Shown here: one piece after another, positions 60,716 through 64,000 of the stretch | Layout of the letters: every line of letters starts with the position of its first letter | Position numbering within the stretch: position 1 is the stretch's first letter | Assembly: GCA_022448525.1 (NCBI GenBank) | Contig: JAKVCX010000008.1 | Location: 186,001 to 250,000 of the forward strand | Reading direction: 5' to 3' | DNA: 64,000 nucleotides | Source: Tenacibaculum sp. | GTDB lineage: Bacteria > Bacteroidota > Bacteroidia > Flavobacteriales > Flavobacteriaceae | Notes under the pieces: model-generated | Databases searched by the model: none | The model's input: only the letters and a program-made list of their open reading frames with translations | What the model was told of the DNA's origin: nothing | Translations under genes and position numbers: made by a program

Positions 60716-62008
60716 ATGAGTACGCAAAAATTTGAAACTTTAGCATTACATGCAGGACACGATGTTCAACAAACCTTAGGAACAAGAGCAGTTCCAATTT
60801 ATCAATCTAGCTCTTATGTGTTCAACAACTCAGACCATGCAGCAAATCTATTTTCATTAAAAGAATTAGGATTTATTTACACCCGTCTGAACAATCCAAC
60901 AAACCAGATATTACAAGATCGCTTAGCTGCCTTAGAAGGTGGTGTTGGAGCTGTAGTATTTGCTTCAGGAACTGCTGCAATTTCAACAGGATTATTAACG
61001 TTATTAAAAGCTGGAGATCATATTGTTGCATCTAGTAGCTTGTATGGAGGAACGTATAACTTGTTAAAAGTTACCTTACCAAGATTAGGAATTACAACCA
61101 CATTTGTAGATGCATCAAATCCAGAGAACTTTAGGGAAGCCGTTCAGGAAAATACAAGAGCTTTCTTTGTTGAATCTTTAGGAAATCCAAAACTTGATGT
61201 ATTAGATTTAGAAGCAATTGCTGAGGTTTCTAAAGCAGCAAAAGTTCCGTTTATTGTTGATAATACTGTAGCAACGCCATCTTTATTAAATCCATTAAAA
61301 CACGGAGCAAATATTGTAATTCATTCACTTACAAAATATATTGGTGGACAAGGAAACTCTTTAGGTGGAGTAATTATCGACGGTGGAAATTTTGATTGGG
61401 ATAATGGAAAGTTTCCGGAATTTACAGAGCCATCGGCAGGATATCACGGATTAAAATATTATGAAACGCTTGGGCAATTATCATTCACTTTTAAATTAAT
61501 TCTTGAAGGATTAAGAGATTTTGGAGGAGCGTTAAGTCCAACAAATGCATTCCAAATTATTCAAGGTTTAGAAACACTAGGTGTTCGAATCAAGCAGCAT
61601 AGTGAAAACGCACTGGCTTTAGCAAAATGGCTAGAGCAGCAAGAAGAAGTTGCTTGGGTAAATTATCCTGGATTAGAAAGCAGTCCATATAAAAAATTAG
61701 CAGAAAAATATTTACCGAAAGGTCAAAGTGGAATTGTAACCTTTGGCGTAAAAGGAGGATACGAAAGCGCCAAAACAGTGGCAGATAATACGGAGCTATT
61801 CTCATTACTTGCCAATATTGGAGATACAAAATCTTTAATCATTCATCCAGCAAGTACTACACACCAGCAGTTAACAGATGAAGAACAAGAAGCTTCTGGA
61901 GTTACTAAAGATCTAATTCGATTATCAGTTGGTATTGAAAATCTTGAAGATTTAAAACAAGATTTACAAGAAGCATTTGCCAAAATTCCAAAATCAGTTT
62001 TAGCGTAG
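60716..62008 (+). CDS. metY: O-acetylhomoserine sulfhydrylase
   Basis: A 430-residue PLP enzyme (Cys/Met metabolism family) making homocysteine from O-acetylhomoserine and sulfide. [20 protein letters not shown] at the start, [54 protein letters not shown] and the PLP-Lys in [17 protein letters not shown], all typical. Length matches the family. It is the first gene after the SAM riboswitch and ends 4 nt before the MetX-like start, consistent with a methionine operon. Confidence 0.94.
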   Translation: MSTQKFETLALHAGHDVQQTLGTRAVPIYQSSSYVFNNSDHAANLFSLKELGFIYTRLNNPTNQILQDRLAALEGGVGAVVFASGTAAISTGLLTLLKAGDHIVASSSLYGGTYNLLKVTLPRLGITTTFVDASNPENFREAVQENTRAFFVESLGNPKLDVLDLEAIAEVSKAAKVPFIVDNTVATPSLLNPLKHGANIVIHSLTKYIGGQGNSLGGVIIDGGNFDWDNGKFPEFTEPSAGYHGLKYYETLGQLSFTFKLILEGLRDFGGALSPTNAFQIIQGLETLGVRIKQHSENALALAKWLEQQEEVAWVNYPGLESSPYKKLAEKYLPKGQSGIVTFGVKGGYESAKTVADNTELFSLLANIGDTKSLIIHPASTTHQQLTDEEQEASGVTKDLIRLSVGIENLEDLKQDLQEAFAKIPKSVLA

Positions 62009-62012
62009 AACG

Positions 62013-64000
62013 GTGAAAAACAATTTATCTCATATAAATATTCTTAGTTATGTTACTGAGAGTGGTACTCAGTTCTCTGATATACGATTAAGTTATCAAT
62101 TATTTGGTAGAGAATTGGGTACTGCGCCGGTAATTCTAGTAAATCATGCGCTAACAGGAAATAGCAATGTTGCTGGAGATTCTGGATGGTGGAAAGATAT
62201 TATTGGAGTCGATAAAGTTATTGATATCAATTCATATTCTATTCTTTGTTTTAATATTCCAGGAAACGGTTATGACGATTTTTTAATCGACGATTATAAA
62301 AGTTTTGTTGCTAGAGATATTGCAAAAATTTTCCTTTTAGGATTAAAAGAGTTAGGAATTGATCAATTGTTCGCTTTAGTTGGAGGATCACTTGGTGGTG
62401 GAATTGCTTGGGAAATGGCTGTTTTACATCCCAATATTACTAAGCATTTAATTCCGATTGCGACAGATTGGAAATCTACAGATTGGTTAATTGCGAATTG
62501 TCAAATTCAAGAATTATTTCTAACAAATTCAAATAATCCAGTACATGATGCTAGAATGCATGCAATGTTGTGTTACAGAACTCCTGAGTCATTTAAGCAA
62601 CGATTTCATCGAAGTAAAAATGAAGAATCAGCTTTGTTTAATGTAGAAAGTTGGTTGTTGCATCATGGAAAAAAATTACAAGAAAGATATCAGTTAGCTT
62701 CTTATAAATTGATGAATCAATTATTGAAAACAATTGATGTGACGGATGGGAATAACGATGAGGACAGGCTAGTAAATATCAATGCAGAAATTCACATCAT
62801 AGGAGTAGATTCTGACTTGTTTTTTACCGCAGAAGAGAATAGAGAAACGTTTAAAGAATTAGCCCAAAACAATGCTAATGTAACGTATAATGAGATTAAT
62901 TCGGTGCATGGGCATGATGCGTTTTTAATCGAATACGACCAATTAGAAAACATATTTACACCAATATTTAACGAGAACGAAAAGACTAAAAAAATGAAGG
63001 TTTTAAAGTTTGGAGGGAAATCATTATCAAACGAAGGAATATCAAAAGTCATTGATATTATTGAAAGTAAAATTGATAGTGGTGATAAAATTACAGTAGT
63101 TGTTTCTGCAAGAGGAAACGCTACTAATGAATTAGAATCAATATTACAAAAAGCTTCTTCAAGTGATGTATATCAAGAACAATTAGAGGCGTTTAAATTA
63201 AGTCAAAGACAAATTACTCCGTTATTAGATTTTAGTGCAGAGTTTAATAAACTAGAGAAATTGTTAGAAGGAGTTAGTTTGTTGGAAGACTTTAGTACAA
63301 AAGTAAAAGATGAAGTATTAGCTCAAGGTGAATTAATTGCCATAAAAACAGTCACCGAGTTATTACAACAAAGAGGCATAAATGCAAATGCTACCGATGC
63401 TCGCTTATTATTAAAAACAGATGAGAGTTTTGGAAATGCACAACCTATAGAAGGAGTTTCTAAAGAGAATATTGTCAACTATTATAAAAAACATAATGGT
63501 ACAACGGTAAATGTAGTTTCTGGATTTATAGGTTCTAACTTAAAGAATGAAACAACAACTTTAGGTCGAAATGGAAGTAATTATACAGCATCATTATTGG
63601 CAAATTATTTAGATGCAGATGAATTACAAAATTATACACATGTAGATGGAATATTTACTGCGAATCCTGATTTGGTTTCAGATGCAAAGAAAATAGAAGA
63701 ATTATCATTTTCTGAAGCGAATGAATTAGCAAATTTTGGTGCGAATATTTTACATGCAAAAACTATCATTCCTTTAATTGAGAAGAATATCAATTTAAGA
63801 ATCTTAAATACCTTCAATCAAAAAGATGAAGGAACTTTAATAACAGCAAAGTCTTCAGCAAAAGGAATCAAATCAATTTCTGTTTTAGATAATGTAGCCT
63901 TATTAAATTTTGAAGGAAGAGGATTGTTAGGAAAAGTTGGTGTTGATGCAAGGATATTTAAATCTTTAGGAAGTCATGATATTAGTGTGAGTATTATTTC
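62013..64000 (+). CDS. MetX-like homoserine acetyltransferase fused to aspartokinase (3' end outside window)
   Basis: One open frame from the GTG at 62013 to the window end, with no stop. Residues 1-327 are a MetX-type alpha/beta hydrolase: NHALTGNSNVAGDSGWWKD, nucleophile in VGGSLGGGIAWEMA, catalytic Asp in IGVDSDLFF, and His in VHGHDAFLIEYDQ. At residue 328 (base 62994) an aspartokinase starts: MKVLKFGGKSLSNEG, VVVSARGNATNELES, then the AAK core (VNVVSGFIGSN, TTTLGRNGSNYTASLLA, HVDGIFTANP) and, from about residue 620, the first ACT-like domain. The phase is unbroken: (62994-62013) is a multiple of 3. The downstream homoserine dehydrogenase domain expected for ThrA would lie beyond the window. 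If confirmed, one polypeptide catalyses steps from aspartate and the acetylation of homoserine, under SAM control with metY. Confidence 0.85.
   Translation, partial: MKNNLSHINILSYVTESGTQFSDIRLSYQLFGRELGTAPVILVNHALTGNSNVAGDSGWWKDIIGVDKVIDINSYSILCFNIPGNGYDDFLIDDYKSFVARDIAKIFLLGLKELGIDQLFALVGGSLGGGIAWEMAVLHPNITKHLIPIATDWKSTDWLIANCQIQELFLTNSNNPVHDARMHAMLCYRTPESFKQRFHRSKNEESALFNVESWLLHHGKKLQERYQLASYKLMNQLLKTIDVTDGNNDEDRLVNINAEIHIIGVDSDLFFTAEENRETFKELAQNNANVTYNEINSVHGHDAFLIEYDQLENIFTPIFNENEKTKKMKVLKFGGKSLSNEGISKVIDIIESKIDSGDKITVVVSARGNATNELESILQKASSSDVYQEQLEAFKLSQRQITPLLDFSAEFNKLEKLLEGVSLLEDFSTKVKDEVLAQGELIAIKTVTELLQQRGINANATDARLLLKTDESFGNAQPIEGVSKENIVNYYKKHNGTTVNVVSGFIGSNLKNETTTLGRNGSNYTASLLANYLDADELQNYTHVDGIFTANPDLVSDAKKIEELSFSEANELANFGANILHAKTIIPLIEKNINLRILNTFNQKDEGTLITAKSSAKGIKSISVLDNVALLNFEGRGLLGKVGVDARIFKSLGSHDISVSII

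Noticed and set aside
60508..60735. A 75-codon frame across the end of the SAM riboswitch and the gap before metY
   Set aside because: It starts inside the aptamer, overlaps the metY start in another frame, and its composition is that of random AT-rich DNA.
62985..63000. Possibility that metX and the aspartokinase are separate genes
   Set aside because: No stop codon occurs in the 62013 frame and the distance to the kinase Met is a multiple of three; only an internal start or a sequencing error would separate them.

Overview
The window is a continuous stretch of AT-rich chromosome (about one third G+C by eye) from a member of the Bacteroidota, almost certainly a marine-type Flavobacteriaceae (Tenacibaculum/Kordia/Polaribacter-like; the genus is inference). 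The indications are a complete gldK-gldL-gldM-gldN gliding/type IX secretion cluster, a secreted GH8 enzyme with a type IX C-terminal sorting domain, flavobacterial families (HYC_CC_PP, DUF983, short EPSP synthase, LptE/SecG operon), and many promoters with the Bacteroidota -7 box TAnnTTTG. I see no tRNA, rRNA, IS element, phage gene or CRISPR array.

Layout. 1-6.8 kb: fluoride channel, crotonase-like protein, DUF1684 lipoprotein, an MFS transporter behind a short leader ORF plus intrinsic terminator (apparent attenuator), secreted GH8 hydrolase, MazG-like pyrophosphohydrolase, small membrane proteins. 6.8-17.8 kb: large BNR-propeller protein, aroA, queA, a Crp-type regulator with a quinone-reductase-like gene, two tandem double-glycine-leader Cys-rich peptides, rlmN, polyprenyl synthase. 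17.9-23.2 kb: a probable metal (copper-like) locus: HYC_CC_PP protein, TonB receptor, HMA protein, barrel protein whose start codon lies in a terminator hairpin, DUF3179 lipoprotein. 23.2-30.4 kb: three tandem paralogues of about 800 residues (MG2-like domains plus a TonB-plug-like C-terminal part). 30.6-37.2 kb, minus strand: groES-groEL and the miaB-orf-sigma54 regulator-lptE-TPR-secG operon. 37.4-47.2 kb: topA, arginase-like protein, gldKLMN, FAD oxidoreductase, DUF983. 47.3-53.6 kb: ABC-F ATPase, TPR protein, a divergent lipoprotein / membrane-tethered winged-helix regulator pair sharing a four-repeat operator, a PLP deaminase and a glucosaminidase. 53.9-60.4 kb: LytS/LytTR two-component system, gamma-carbonic anhydrase, an unrecognised helical protein, a Spy-like protein, an EEP-family nuclease/phosphatase. 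60.4-64 kb: SAM-I riboswitch, O-acetylhomoserine sulfhydrylase, and a fused MetX-aspartokinase ORF that runs off the window.

How the parts connect. GldKLMN build the motor and ring that would export the GH8 enzyme. The SAM riboswitch appears to control a contiguous aspartate-to-homocysteine route. A bipartite motif (AATGAGTAAA, GGTC, GTTT, CGAGAA) occurs both upstream of the LytS/LytTR system and upstream of the MG2-like triplet, which suggests, but does not prove, that the triplet is a target of that system. Several genes have a -7 box only 4-6 nt before the start codon and may give leaderless mRNAs, while the polyprenyl synthase gene has a strong Shine-Dalgarno sequence, which is unusual for this phylum.
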